A stretch of 64,000 bases of DNA, from the NCBI GenBank assembly GCA_905220665.1, contig CAJNAR010000008.1:343520-407519 (forward strand). Direction: 5' to 3'. Positions 1 through 11,100 of this stretch are shown piece by piece. The translations under genes and the position numbers were made by a program. The notes under the pieces were generated by a model that did no database searches, was not told the origin of the DNA, and saw only the letters and a program-made list of their open reading frames with translations. This DNA is from Albugo candida. Its lineage: Eukaryota; Oomycota; Peronosporomycetes; Albuginales; Albuginaceae. Numbering within the stretch: the stretch's first letter is position 1; each line of letters begins with the position of its first letter.

Positions 1-1620
1 CACCAACAAAAGATCGATCCCTTTACGATTCGATTTTGAATCGATACTGTGTACGATCTGCAAGACACCAAAGGAAGTTGCGATATTCTCATCACGAGCG
101 ATAAGGAATGCCAACAATAAGATCGTCATCCATCCAAGGTATCCCAATACAATTGTAGCAAGAAGGAACACCCAGTCATATCGCTGCAGATACGTCAACG
201 CATCCAGGCAAACACCAATTAATTCTTGCGACATTTCTTCAACTTTATCATACTCATTTTCATCCCATAATTGTCGCACTTGATCCAAAGCTTTTGGAAA
301 TACCGATTGAAATTGCTGATGCGGTTTGAAGGCAAATAGCGTATGTGACTCCTTCTCGTGCTGTTTTTTAAGAACGTGCAAATACATTTGCTCCGCATTG
401 GAGAGAACTGCTTTTGCCCGATATCGACCGCGTGAAAGATAAGCAAACGGTAAGACTCCAATCGAGTTTCGAGGGTATGGGATTCCCAGCAATGAACTCG
501 CCAAAGCTGCGATGTCTGCCTGCATCACGTCTTTTCGAGCATATCCCTGTAAATCCCAATATAATCTCGCATCTTTCTCTTCTCTTTGCTGTGCGTCCAA
601 CTGCGCTTCAATCTGATGCTTGGATTGACTCGGAACATCCATCACAAAATTTGTATCATCGGAATGCTCCACATGAGATGACTTCGCAATTCCTGCTCCC
701 CATACAATCAAGGGGGTTCGCGTATTTGCTGGATCCCCATCTCCATGTGCTCCTTTATTACTCATTCCATGATCAGCAGTAAAGACGTATGCTGTCTGAG
801 CATCGTGTGCATAAAACTCGTCCATCAAATGAACCGTTTTTTCTACCAATCGATCGACAATTGCGATATTCTCCAAGTAATCGCGTGATTGCGGACGATG
901 TGCGTGTCCATTGGTATCGATTCCGAGATAATGACAGAAGAAAATCACCTGTGAGGAATGCAGCTTTTCCATCAAACTCTCATCGTCGGTGGCATTCGTA
1001 AAAATCTCATTCAAATTCGTATACACCCATTCGTCCAACGCCGAGGCATTATTCGATGCAAAATCTTCGGCTTCACTGCCGTATGTAAACGCATGTGTCG
1101 AAGAAATATGACGCGTAAACATTGGGACAATATCCGGACTTCCAAGCAGCCAGCTCTGTCGACTGTGATTGAATATGGAATCGAATTCTACTGGATTGTC
1201 TTGCCATCCTTTAGTGACAGCACTCACATCCTCATACATTCCCGCAAATAGAGCAACGTGTCCTGGTCGAGATTCTGTCGGTACTCGCGTGTGTGACACG
1301 CCCCAACTTCCATTGAACTGAATGATATTCCGCAAAAACGGTATTCGAGTACCGTTGATACCGTCTTCAACGTGATGTTCAAATACTTTATCCGCTCGAC
1401 ATCCATCCGCGACGAAAATAACAACTCGTTTTGCAGGTGCTTGCATTCCATTTGAAGCGATTCCGTCTGTGTAGTGAATCACTGGGATATCATGGACAAC
1501 GGGCGACTTGAAGTAGATATCAAAGATACTGAGAACGTAGATGATGTGGAAAATGACACCTAGAATCAGTAAACTGCGTACTCCATCGACGATAATGGGA
1601 GCAGATTTGATGCGCTCCAT
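1..1620 (-). CDS. PIGN: GPI ethanolamine phosphate transferase 1 (PIG-N/Mcd4), 5' part, cut by window edge
   Basis: The frame is open from ATG at 1620 down to base 1 (540 codons, no stop), so the 3' end lies outside the window. PIG-N/Mcd4 adds ethanolamine phosphate to the first mannose of GPI anchors in the ER membrane. Residues 15-36 form an N-terminal signal-anchor helix. The lumenal domain then shows alkaline-phosphatase-superfamily motifs: VVIFVADGCRAD (~67-77), TRVPTESRPGH (~111-121, with the presumed Thr nucleophile), DTNGHAHRP (~225) and TADHGMSNKGAHGDGDP (~285). These motifs, above all the last, are specific to the PIG-N branch rather than PIG-O or PIG-G. The C-terminal multi-span PigN domain is only begun (a hydrophobic segment near 470-500). 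The start is the first ATG and directly precedes the signal anchor. No intron is needed in the visible part. Confidence 0.93.
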   Translation of the reverse strand, partial: MERIKSAPIIVDGVRSLLILGVIFHIIYVLSIFDIYFKSPVVHDIPVIHYTDGIASNGMQAPAKRVVIFVADGCRADKVFEHHVEDGINGTRIPFLRNIIQFNGSWGVSHTRVPTESRPGHVALFAGMYEDVSAVTKGWQDNPVEFDSIFNHSRQSWLLGSPDIVPMFTRHISSTHAFTYGSEAEDFASNNASALDEWVYTNLNEIFTNATDDESLMEKLHSSQVIFFCHYLGIDTNGHAHRPQSRDYLENIAIVDRLVEKTVHLMDEFYAHDAQTAYVFTADHGMSNKGAHGDGDPANTRTPLIVWGAGIAKSSHVEHSDDTNFVMDVPSQSKHQIEAQLDAQQREEKDARLYWDLQGYARKDVMQADIAALASSLLGIPYPRNSIGVLPFAYLSRGRYRAKAVLSNAEQMYLHVLKKQHEKESHTLFAFKPHQQFQSVFPKALDQVRQLWDENEYDKVEEMSQELIGVCLDALTYLQRYDWVFLLATIVLGYLGWMTILLLAFLIARDENIATSFGVLQIVHSIDSKSNRKGIDLLLV

Positions 1621-1989
1621 GAAAAATGATAAAGTGATACTAATCGAGTGTGTACGGTACGTCCTGAATCCTTGTTAAGAGGGTGTTGAGATTGATATAA
1701 GGATAGGGATGTGCCTCGAGCGCTGCCTATTTAGTGTGCACGATAGGATGACTTGTATTGAGGATAAGTGGACGTGAAGAATCAGTCAGTATTTCGGGTG
1801 CTTCCTTACAGTCAACCTATCCAAATTTCTCAGTATGGACACGTGCTTTTGATTTGTCGGCATCACATTTCAAAGGATACGGCAGCTGAGAATCTACACT
1901 TTTTGCTGACATACATCAGAAGCCTTCACAATTCTTTATACCTCCATCCATGTTGCGTCAACATTTCGTGTCTGGTTGATCATGCGATA

Positions 1990-2700
1990 CTCAACAACAA
2001 AAGATCGACAACGATAAATTCTTCCGTAATTTTTGATATATCCACGTCATAGATTTCGACATTGAGTGCGAATACTGAATTCGACACCATCTTTTCCAGT
2101 GCAAAACGAGCATGCTGACGTCTTTGGACACGTTGACATCCTTAAAGTAAACTTTAGCGCTGGCAATCCAATCAACTAATATAGCACTCTGCTCGTTGTA
2201 AAGTCTCTGTTGACTTCGGAGCGCACATCGTTCAAGTTTGCCCCATTCGACGTACCGAAATTGTTTCTCTTTCAACTCGGAACGCATCAATCGTATCCGC
2301 ATAGCCCACGTTAACTTTCAACTGACCCAAATCTTCGTAGCCAAACATCCCATCAACTTACAATACGGAGATACTGAAAAAAACAGTCTTATTCGCTCAC
2401 GATAATTTCCATATTGATGCTTTGTCAAAATTGGAATCCTACAAGCTGCCTTTGACAGTCCTTTATATGTGGAATTGCTCTCGTATCCAAAATGTTTACA
2501 AGTCAGGTAGCAATATGTTGCGAGTCGATTCTCAAATAAGGTTACTGGCTTCTCTGCCGCACGCACTGAGCACGTATCGAAAGTTTCGCATGATTTTGAT
2601 TTCAAGACACTCAAAAGATTCGACACAGCACGTGCAGATCATATATTCTCAAGGTCCCGTAAACGGCTTTTCTCTGATAGTCGAGTCTGACCTTCATTGA
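1990..2700 (-). pseudogene. possible decayed coding relic, unidentified
   Basis: On the minus strand, open stretches at 2626-2318 and 2302-1991 lie in different frames. Short alternative-frame pieces look coding, for example a run reading ALEKMVSNSVFALNVEIYD near 2100-2040. The pieces join only through frameshifts and stops. No family was recognised. It may be a degraded gene or chance open frames in moderately AT-rich DNA. Confidence 0.2.
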
Positions 2701-4029
2701 TGGTTAGCAAGATGCCACGATTTATTCGGATATATCGTGACAAGAAACCTTTCAGAAATATACTAAAAACTACTTGAGGTCGCCATCTATTGTACAATTG
2801 CCATCTTTGTAAAGCTCAGACACAATTTCTCAAGGCCTCTGCAGTGCATCTGATTGTCGGATAGAACGTGGGATGTAATTCTAGAAGATATCATGATCAA
2901 AATGAAGTGTCTAGAGCCAGGGTCATGCCGCTGGGATTGTTGATACGAGCCCAGATACGTGATGATGTGACCCTCACGGGATAACTACCAATGTACTCGC
3001 GTAGCAGATGAACTTTTCGCTTTTTTTATTAGCAGACTAAACGACTTTTACAGCCACTATAAATGACGGTCGCAGAATGCAGCACATTTACGCAAAAAGC
3101 GAGGATAGCTTTATCACACCCACTCCATCAAAACCCCCGCAGATTTGTTTTCAATCGAATGTAATTAGCATTCTCTGCAGATTGAGCATTTGAGTCGTCA
3201 CCCGTTTTGGAATGCGGTTTTGAGATGTTAAGCATTTCTTGGTCTCAATTTCGATTGATTTATGCATTTGCGTGTTCTCTACTAAACACATCTCTCTAGA
3301 AACTCAAATTTTTTTATGCAGCTATTTCATTCAATACACAGATTGCGGTGCGCAGGTGTTTACTTGGCGATCTGTAGGTGTGTTTTGAGTCACGACAAAA
3401 GGCACAGAAAATGAAAGATTTAAGTATTATGTAGAATTTTGACAGCATAAGCAGACAACTGGTTTACGAAAAGCTCAAATCTGAGATTCAAAATCGTTGC
3501 TTGCATAAAAATGTGAAAGATAGATTGGTCATTGGCTTTGTTGAAGAAAACAAATGTCATATGCGAATAAAAAAGCCTCAAGCAACGAGAATCCTACCAC
3601 TGCCATATAGGAGGCCTGACAATAGTTACTATGCAGTAAGTTTTGGTCCACAGTGTTTGTTTGAGCTTATTAGCTAACAGGAGAATTTGCTACCCTATTT
3701 GAGGCAGTAGCAGCATGCAGGGTATTCATCGATGTCAAGATGCCAAAGTTGATCAGTTCGGATTGTATCACTGTTGTTTACCAGCACGAAACTCAGATCG
3801 ATACATTACGAGATGCACTTTGCTTTAGTAGCGCTATATGAAATGCCAAAGATCTACGTGTCAAACGGTAACTATTTGCTCGATTTCATGATGCATTATC
3901 GACTTGGTGATTGATGGAGCCAACGAAAGAGATGACGTGGTAGCTATTACTCAGAACATATATTGTCACACAATTATCTGTAAAATATATCAAATGACAC
4001 AAAACACAATTATTGGCAATGCACAAAAA
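2701..4029. other. intergenic, no gene seen
   Basis: AT-rich stretch with stops in all frames and no recognisable domain, RNA gene or long repeat. It separates the PIG-N gene and relic from the end of the repeat-peptide gene. Confidence 0.5.
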
Positions 4030-4452
4030 TTACCAGCGGCCATGTCTTCCACCTCGACGTCCATCCCATCCACCTCGGCGTCCATCCCATCCACCTCGAC
4101 GTCCATCCCAACCGCCTCGACGTCCATCCCAACCGCCTCGACGTCCATCCCAACCACCTCGACGTCCATCCCAACCACCTCGACGTCCATCCCAACCGCC
4201 TCGACGTCCATCCCAACCGCCTCGACGTCCAAACCGGCTTTGTTCTGGGTCAAGTTGCTCATCTTGCTCAGCGGTAGAGTCCTCGTTGAGAGAGAGCTGC
4301 TTCTGCATCGTATCTTCTGAATTTATATCTATTGACCATATCGCATCAGAATCAAATTTTCCATATAAATCTTACAACACGAATATACCGGAATTTGAAG
4401 ATGCTAATGAAGCGCCAATCATCGTCGCCACTAAGAACAGATAAGATTTCAT
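4030..4452 (-). CDS. secreted GRRGGWD tandem-repeat protein (candidate kexin-processed peptide precursor), two exons
   Basis: Proposed CDS is complement(4030..4328, 4389..4452), 120 residues. Exon 1 starts at ATG 4452 and encodes a signal-peptide-like N-terminus (MKSYLFLVATMIGASLA). Read through, the frame hits TAA at 4374-4372. A 60-nt GT-AG intron (4388-4329; donor GTATAT, acceptor CAATAG) removes that stop and keeps the frame. Exon 2 gives an acidic Gln/Glu/Asp-rich propeptide (~22-54), eight identical GRRGGWD units (~55-110), then GRRGGRHGRW and TAA. Each unit carries a dibasic RR preceded by Gly. Kexin-type proteases cleave after RR in other secretory precursors, and Gly before RR is the classical amidation context; both roles are inferred here. 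Alternatives are a structural Gly-rich wall protein or an RGG-type protein, but the signal peptide argues for secretion. No relative was recognised. Confidence 0.62.
4063..4230 (-). repeat. 21-bp coding minisatellite, 8 copies
   Basis: Eight tandem 21-bp units encode GRRGGWD on the minus strand. They differ at only three positions, all third codon positions in this frame (CGT/CGC Arg, GGC/GGT Gly, GGT/GGA Gly), so the peptide is invariant. The same changes would alter residues in the overlapping frames. The unit lacks stops in several frames, which explains the spurious overlapping open frames on both strands. Confidence 0.9.
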
Positions 4453-5734
4453 TGTGCTTAGTACTGCTGAAAATCCAAAGTGAGTTTGTCAATCATCCCA
4501 TTGGTACTGTGAAAGTCTCTTAGAAAGTTCAGGGAAGAACATTCCAATAAAAAACGCGCAAAAGCGTTACAACCTGCTGATCTTAACATTATTGCAACGG
4601 GTCGATCATAGTGTTCGATCTGTATACTATCATCTATCTTACCCGCTTGTATTGTCCAGTACAAAAATCGCTTATTTATGTGTGCTTCTCTGTAATAGAC
4701 AACAAGCACAAATCCATAGACAGTTCAGACTGTTCGTATCCAAATCAAATCCCAAAATTGTATCAGCTGTTTAGCATTCTGATAGCACAGATGCTTCAAA
4801 CGAAATATACTCCGAACGCGATCCGATCGACGACTTTTAGTAGTCGTAATGCGGTCTCTCTTCGGCTTTCATTCGGAAAGTTCGCTCTTCCACAATTAGT
4901 GTCAAGCTGTTAGTCATATTATGATTTACTTACTGGACGAACGAGTGCATATGTTGCGCTAATACTTCCGTTTACACAACTTAATTTCGCCACTTCTGGC
5001 TTCAAGTGTTACACAATCAGATAAAAGCTTCGATTCTTTCTAATGGAACAAGGCTATCCTACAAATGCATACAGTAATATTATCATGATTTCCGACATCG
5101 TCTCGTGTTCTTTGCAGCTTTTATGGCAAAAGATATTGGTGACCTGTGGAAGGCCGAATGTCACTAGAATTCGAGTGGTTAAACCACCCAGATATATATT
5201 ATAGGCTTCTATGTTCATCTTTGCAGTATCAGGTCAGACAGAATCAAAGTTGCTTGAGGTCACTTCCGCTCTCAGGTTAAATTTTCTACGCTGATAGTGA
5301 CACTGATTATCAAGCGCGAGTAAAAGACTAATTGTATGGAATAGTCTATACAATTGCCAACGTAATGTTGATGCCAAGTAGCAAATGTCATAGTGTGCAA
5401 TATGATGAGATTTGACGATTCTTTGGTCTTATGACCGAGTAGAAAGCTTCTCTTGACGCATGATCTCAGATGCATTCAATTTTGTATTCTCGTCCTTTGC
5501 AGTGGTCTCTACGTACCAATTTGTATGGAATCAATAGCTCAGAGACCATTTGAGATGAAACGATCTATCGATGCATTACCGTATGTGAATTATGACAATA
5601 GGATTCGTCCAACACGTTTTATCGCAGTGAATTTCTGAATTTCTTCGATTGCAATGGAGTCGCATTGTCCCCGCACTTACTAACTCGAACTTTCAAAGTT
5701 CGGTGTACAACAAAAGCCGCGAAAATCGCATGAA
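4453..5734. other. intergenic, no gene seen
   Basis: Only short unconvincing open frames on both strands. It holds the upstream regions of the repeat-peptide gene (minus) and of the ATAD5-like gene (plus). No clear promoter motif was found. Confidence 0.45.
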
Positions 5735-8128
5735 ATGAACGACCAAATCGTCGAACAAATTGACGCGGAAGATGACGATGCACTGTTCTCAGATGGACGA
5801 TATCCAAAGATTCGATCCACACCTATGAAACAAAGACGTAAACAAAGTAAATTTGACTGTGGAAAGAGTAAATACTCGCAATCTTCCATGACCTCTTTTT
5901 TGCATGAAGAGAGTCCTATGCGCATTGATGAACCTACCGATAATACAATTCTTACACACAAAAGAAGCAGAAAGCAGCACACTGCAATTAAGACAAGAGA
6001 ACCCAATCGATGGACACAACGCCGTCTTTTTCCAGCAGCAGATAGCAATAATGAAGAATTCGACTTCAAGCGATCACTTTCTTCGACTCAATTTGATGAA
6101 ATATCAGATACAAATGAAAATCTTTTGGCAAATTCCAATGAAAGAATTGTTATATCGAATTTGAAATTACAAAGTCGGCGATTTTTGAACCAAATTTGCT
6201 TACAATTTCCGCCCATTCAGCACATTGTCACATCAAAAGTCCATGCTACATGTTTGAAGTTTCGACATATAAAATCAGTCATAAAAGTCGTCAGTACGAA
6301 CGAGGCGTTCAAGTGGGACAGCAATGCGTGGCTTACAAACTCGAGAGAGTCTGAAGAATCCAGTTTGATGCAAACGTTTAGAGAGCGTTTGATCCGATTG
6401 TGGTCCAACTTTATTGATTCAGAAATCCTTGATTGTACAATTGACCAAATGGTATCTCGTCTTACAGAGGTTTCTGGTTTGGAACCATCCAGAATCAAAA
6501 GTATACTTGAGGTGCTAGCATTATCGAGGGAAACAAGCGAGTCAAAATCTAACTTGACGTTATTAGACAAGTACTTCCCGATACAACCGACTGGGTTGGT
6601 TGGAAATGAAAGTAGTAATGTCGCGTTTCAGTCATGGCTGCAATCTCATCGAACGACTGACATGTCTTCTGAATCCGAGTCTGAGTATGGTACTATGAAA
6701 AGTATGACCAAACAATGCTCCGGTATTCTTGTATTAAGTGGAGCTTCTGGTGTGGGCAAGTCTGCTCTTGTTCACTCGAGTGCAAATGCATTGGGTATCA
6801 ATGTGATTGAAGTCAATTTTGGTCAGCACCGTTCAAGAAAAGTCATTTCAGATATCATTGGAGAAGCAGCACAATCGAAATGCATCATGTCGGAACTCTC
6901 CTCACCAAAAGATTTGACGCTACTTCTTTTTGATGATGTAAGCATGACAATTGGATCGCACTTTGATTTCGTGACTGATGTTCCATTCAGGTTGATATCG
7001 ATTGCGATCAAGATAAAGGCTTCATTTCGGCAATTTGTGAGGTCGCGGCTCAGTCAAAGTGTCCCGTTGTAGCGACATGCACAAAAAGTCCCTTGGATCT
7101 CAGGAAGTACGTACAAGTCTCGATGAAAGCGTTAGAGCAAAGCGAATGCTGTCTATATCTAGCGATTATGGCATTTTTAGAGCGTATTCCGATATCGTAC
7201 CAACTCATTCGGATGGTGACAGCTGCTTTTCGATGTAATATTCGAACATCGGTACATTTTATTCAAATGTATCTTCCAATCTTTAATCAGCAAAGTTGCT
7301 GTCGACGTCTCCTCGAAACGGATAAGATGGATCCAATAGTGTGGCAATCACATTGCACCGATCGCATTCAGTTTCTCCTTACTCCATTTGTCACCTGGGG
7401 AGATACTCTGCGTCCATATTCCTTTCTTTGTTTGCGAAAAGTAAAGGAAAAGCCGAGTACTTTACTCGAAGATTCAGCCACGAAGCTGATCAAGACCATC
7501 GATGTCCAGATGTTACGGGCTCTAACACAATGGATCGATGATGTTAGCTTAATGACACATTGGGATGAGGTATGGGATGCTGTATGAGATGTGAACGACT
7601 CATATTTGAGCTGTCAAGCAGGTTGTCAGTACATCAGGCAAATTTTCAATGCAGAGGATTTGTGTGGAAATGGATGTAATGGCACTTCGACGGCTTTCAT
7701 CGATGCGTTCCACGTCATATTCCATGACACTCGACTTTGGAAACACTACATGTCACAGGTCAATGAGATCAATTCGTGCTTTATAAGCCTCATACCATTA
7801 CGATAGTAAAGTAGGAGCATTGGAATGGAGAGCACACTACGAAATTTAAAGAAGCACTTCCAAACGTCTCAGACAATGTGAGTGATGTTCAATTATGCAA
7901 ATGGGGAGTGATGGGCCTTACCGTAGAGCAAATTTGAATCGACGCGCCATCGTCTTGGACTACTTTCCATATATGAACCAAATGGCAACAGCGACCGAGT
8001 GTGCACAACATTGTCGGACGAATCGAAAGGTATCGAGAAGAAATCATTACTTGAAGGAGACTTTGCCGACAATGGAAATGCTGAAAGATCTCAAAGCACT
8101 TGAATGTGACTTTTCATCCATCACGTAG
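5735..8128 (+). CDS. Elg1/ATAD5-like AAA+ protein (PCNA unloader subunit), multi-exon
   Basis: Elg1/ATAD5 is the large subunit of an RFC-like complex that unloads PCNA in the nucleus. Exon 1 (5735-6937) has a charged Ser/Arg-rich N-terminus, then the ATPase start: GLVGNE, Walker A LSGASGVGKSALVH, EVNFGQHRSRKVISDI and Walker B-like LLLFDDV. A clear 53-nt intron (6938-6990) leads to VDIDCDQDKGFISAICEV and KCPVVATCTKSPLDL, matching the family's sensor region. A second probable intron (7570-7621, 52 nt) removes an in-frame TGA at 7585. Further on, RRAIVLDYFPYMNQM and RRNHYL (7930-8050) match the C-terminal motif of ATAD5 proteins. A GTGAGT donor near 7877 spliced to about 7922 restores that frame; the junction near 7763-7815 is uncertain. 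Total is about 700 residues, short for ATAD5. Confidence 0.78.
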
Positions 8129-11100
8129 TAGTGTGACTTTTCATCGAACGCTTATTGAGGCTATTTACAATCCTGCGCTTTTGAGGTGCAGTGAGCAAGA
8201 AAAGAACTTCAATTACCAATATGCTACAAACTGCGCCATGGGGAAATTCCAGAGCTGACTCCTGTTGGACGATATGTCAAAGAATCCGAGTTGTTTGACT
8301 TTCAGAGGTGTCAGCCACGTCGACGTACTAAAAACGTGGAAAACGAAGACTCCTTTCTGTGCATTGATTGCCTGTGATTTCAATTGAAAGAAAGCGCGCC
8401 GGAAACCTGTTCAGGCACATTTTTAGCCTATCATTGGATCTCTCTTTTACATTGAATGCATCAAAGTGCAACGATACTGCTGTCGTCGTCGTACTTAAGA
8501 CATGAGATACTGAACTTTCTCCAACCATACGAAATGATTGTGATTTCGCACTTTGTGCCCTTCCGCCCTCCTGCGGCCATTACTCAGCACGAGGGCCATC
8601 CATAACGGCGCTGATGCTTTATCTGACTCACGACTCCTTTATATTTACTTTCTACTCGTTCTGATCAACCATTATGCTCAAAAAGTTACTTGCTTTGCAC
8701 TTTTCTCACAACATCCGCACGCGAAATGAGGACAACCAATGACCATTTTCTCTTGGCTTCGTAGTATAAGGCTCATTACAAGTAACGTCATTATTGGCTA
8801 TACAATTTCTACGGTAAAATGATCGTATGCTTTTGAAAACGAAGGACGTTAATGAACAGCCAAAAACGTTCGTCTTCATCCAGGAGCAGAGTTTCCTGCT
8901 TGTCGTTTATTTAGCATTACAACCCATGGAGTAAGAGGAAAACATGTGGCGTCTTGAAGGCTTCCTTCCGCAAGTTGGTCGAAGAATTGCAATTGTATTC
9001 GATTAGAAGATAATAAGTGGTTACGATACCTTCCTGGCTATGTAGGCGACGAACCCAGGAAGACGTCGTAATGCCGAGAGAGACATTGAGTGATCAGACG
9101 ACTACTTAATAGAGCTAAAAGCCCCAGAGCTCACACGTACGGGTCGCACAACTGAAATAAATGACACAGTCGACTTCGGACAAGCAACAATGCAAAGACG
9201 AATTTTACATATCGCTTTCTGATCAGAGAGTTAATGCGAAAAATATGAAATTGAATTTTTGAAGCGTACTATCTACGAAAGTTCTCGTGTCTTCATTCAT
9301 GACCGCTACTTATATAGTCTCTGACGTTGAGCATTATCTGTCCGTAATACTGGCAACGTCAAGTAAATCGAGCAACATCCTTATGAATGTCTTATATCAA
9401 AAAAAAGTATTCCATTTGCATGTCTATATCGGTGGAATTGCACTGATATGCCGTTTGTATCAAATCAGCTACCGTTACGAGCCTATCAACGCAAACGTGT
9501 AATTGACATGCGTATCATTTAAAATGCCTCGCTTCCTCAACGTGCTGTGGTCCAATCGATCGCAAGGTTTCCAATTCGTAACAGCTCGTCAAGTGGTTGT
9601 AAAGACGATTAGCCAATTTGGAATTACAAAGTTGAGGAGATGACAGAAGCCGAGAACTGGCGGTGGAAGGCTCTCAGGTACTTGCCTCTTACTTATGTAA
9701 AAGATATCACGATTCCATCAAGGATGAACGACGACATTAGTCGAGACATAGAGATATGTTATATGACAGAACTTTCCCCGGTTGAGTGCTAAGCATGATA
9801 AGTCACATCAGCCGCTGTGTGCAGAGATCAGAATAGATGATCCGGCCATATTCGAGTCTCATGGAGCCTCTTCTCGAACGCAATCTAGATTGTAAAGAAC
9901 TCGTAAGCCCCGGTCCGACCAATGCAAGATCCGATAGATGGACGTTCTTGAGTACTTGCGACTTTAAGAAGAGTACATATTTTGTGATCCCAACCTAATC
10001 GGGGAAAGACGAGTACCATGATGTAAGATACAGCTTAGTGCACGATACTCACTAGAGCAAAGAATAAGACATATGGCATTTGGTTCTTTCGGCAACTCAA
10101 AGCTCGTAAGGATTCTAACGCTCCAAAGTCGCCTCTTTTACAAAGCATAAGAGCTTCCGCTATTGAGTGAAGCAATTGTGTGTTCGTCGCAGCTCACACC
10201 GTTGGGTACAAAGATTTAGAACGATTATATACGGGTATGTCCGAGAAGAGGTGGGACTTCTGGACAGGAGCGTGTCAGTCTGGATGATAATTACATGGTA
10301 AGAAGCAGCAAGCAATTACAGTAGAGGGAATGTATAATGTGAGAAACTTTCGCGATCAAGCTACGGTTGCCGAATTGTATCTGTGGGAATGGTAAACACG
10401 TTAAGGAGATGGAAGCAGCCCTAAAGTGAACAAGGTACTTAGTTTGCTGTTGTGGATGAAATAAAAAAGTATACTGCTTTAATAGCGCACCTCGGCTAAA
10501 GTGGCAAATACTGTTGAGCTAAGATCTCTTTATTTCTACGTTCTTACAAAAAATCTCAGCCGAGTCGCTCATTACTTCAACGGTATAGTTGCCTGAGGCT
10601 GTTCGATGGAAGCGACAGGTTTGTAAGCTGTCGTTCGACCTTCGCGTCTTCCTACGACAGATACTTCCAATTCACTCCACAAGTACCAACGAATACTTCC
10701 ATCAATCGTGGGATATTGCGGTGAAATGTCAAGAACCATCAACGAAGAGTCAACAATTAAGCGGTGGTTCGTGTCATTGTTTTTTGCTGCATTCGCAGGC
10801 ATTCGCGAAGAAGTAAATGTGGATTTAGTTTTTGATATCACAGCTTCTCAGGTGCCACAGAAATGAAGTAACAATTCGCCTTACATTTACCGAACAGTAT
10901 TCGACACCTATTCATATGGACACAATCGCGCTTACCAGGCTTCAATCGAGGCTATGGAAACAGAAGACATGTGAATCCAACGAACTGCGCTACGCGGCGC
11001 AATCGAAAACGAATGAAACATTATTGGACACGGGTACCTGAACTTTTTGAGAAAGAGGTCGGCGGACTAATAAGAGATGCGATTCAGGCAGTCTCTCTCA

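Noticed and set aside
4372..4374. In-frame TAA as evidence of stop-codon readthrough or a pseudogene in the repeat-protein gene
   Set aside because: A simple 60-nt GT-AG intron removes it and keeps the frame, which is the more economical explanation.
3904..4444. Overlapping low-complexity open frames (Ser/Thr/Pro-rich and Arg/Pro-rich on plus, Val/Asp/Met-rich on minus) at the 21-bp repeat
   Set aside because: The repeat unit lacks stops in these frames, and its variants are synonymous only in the GRRGGWD frame, so the others are shadows.
7585..7587. In-frame TGA as a lesion in the ATAD5-like gene
   Set aside because: A 52-nt GT-AG intron (7570-7621) spans it, and family motifs resume downstream.
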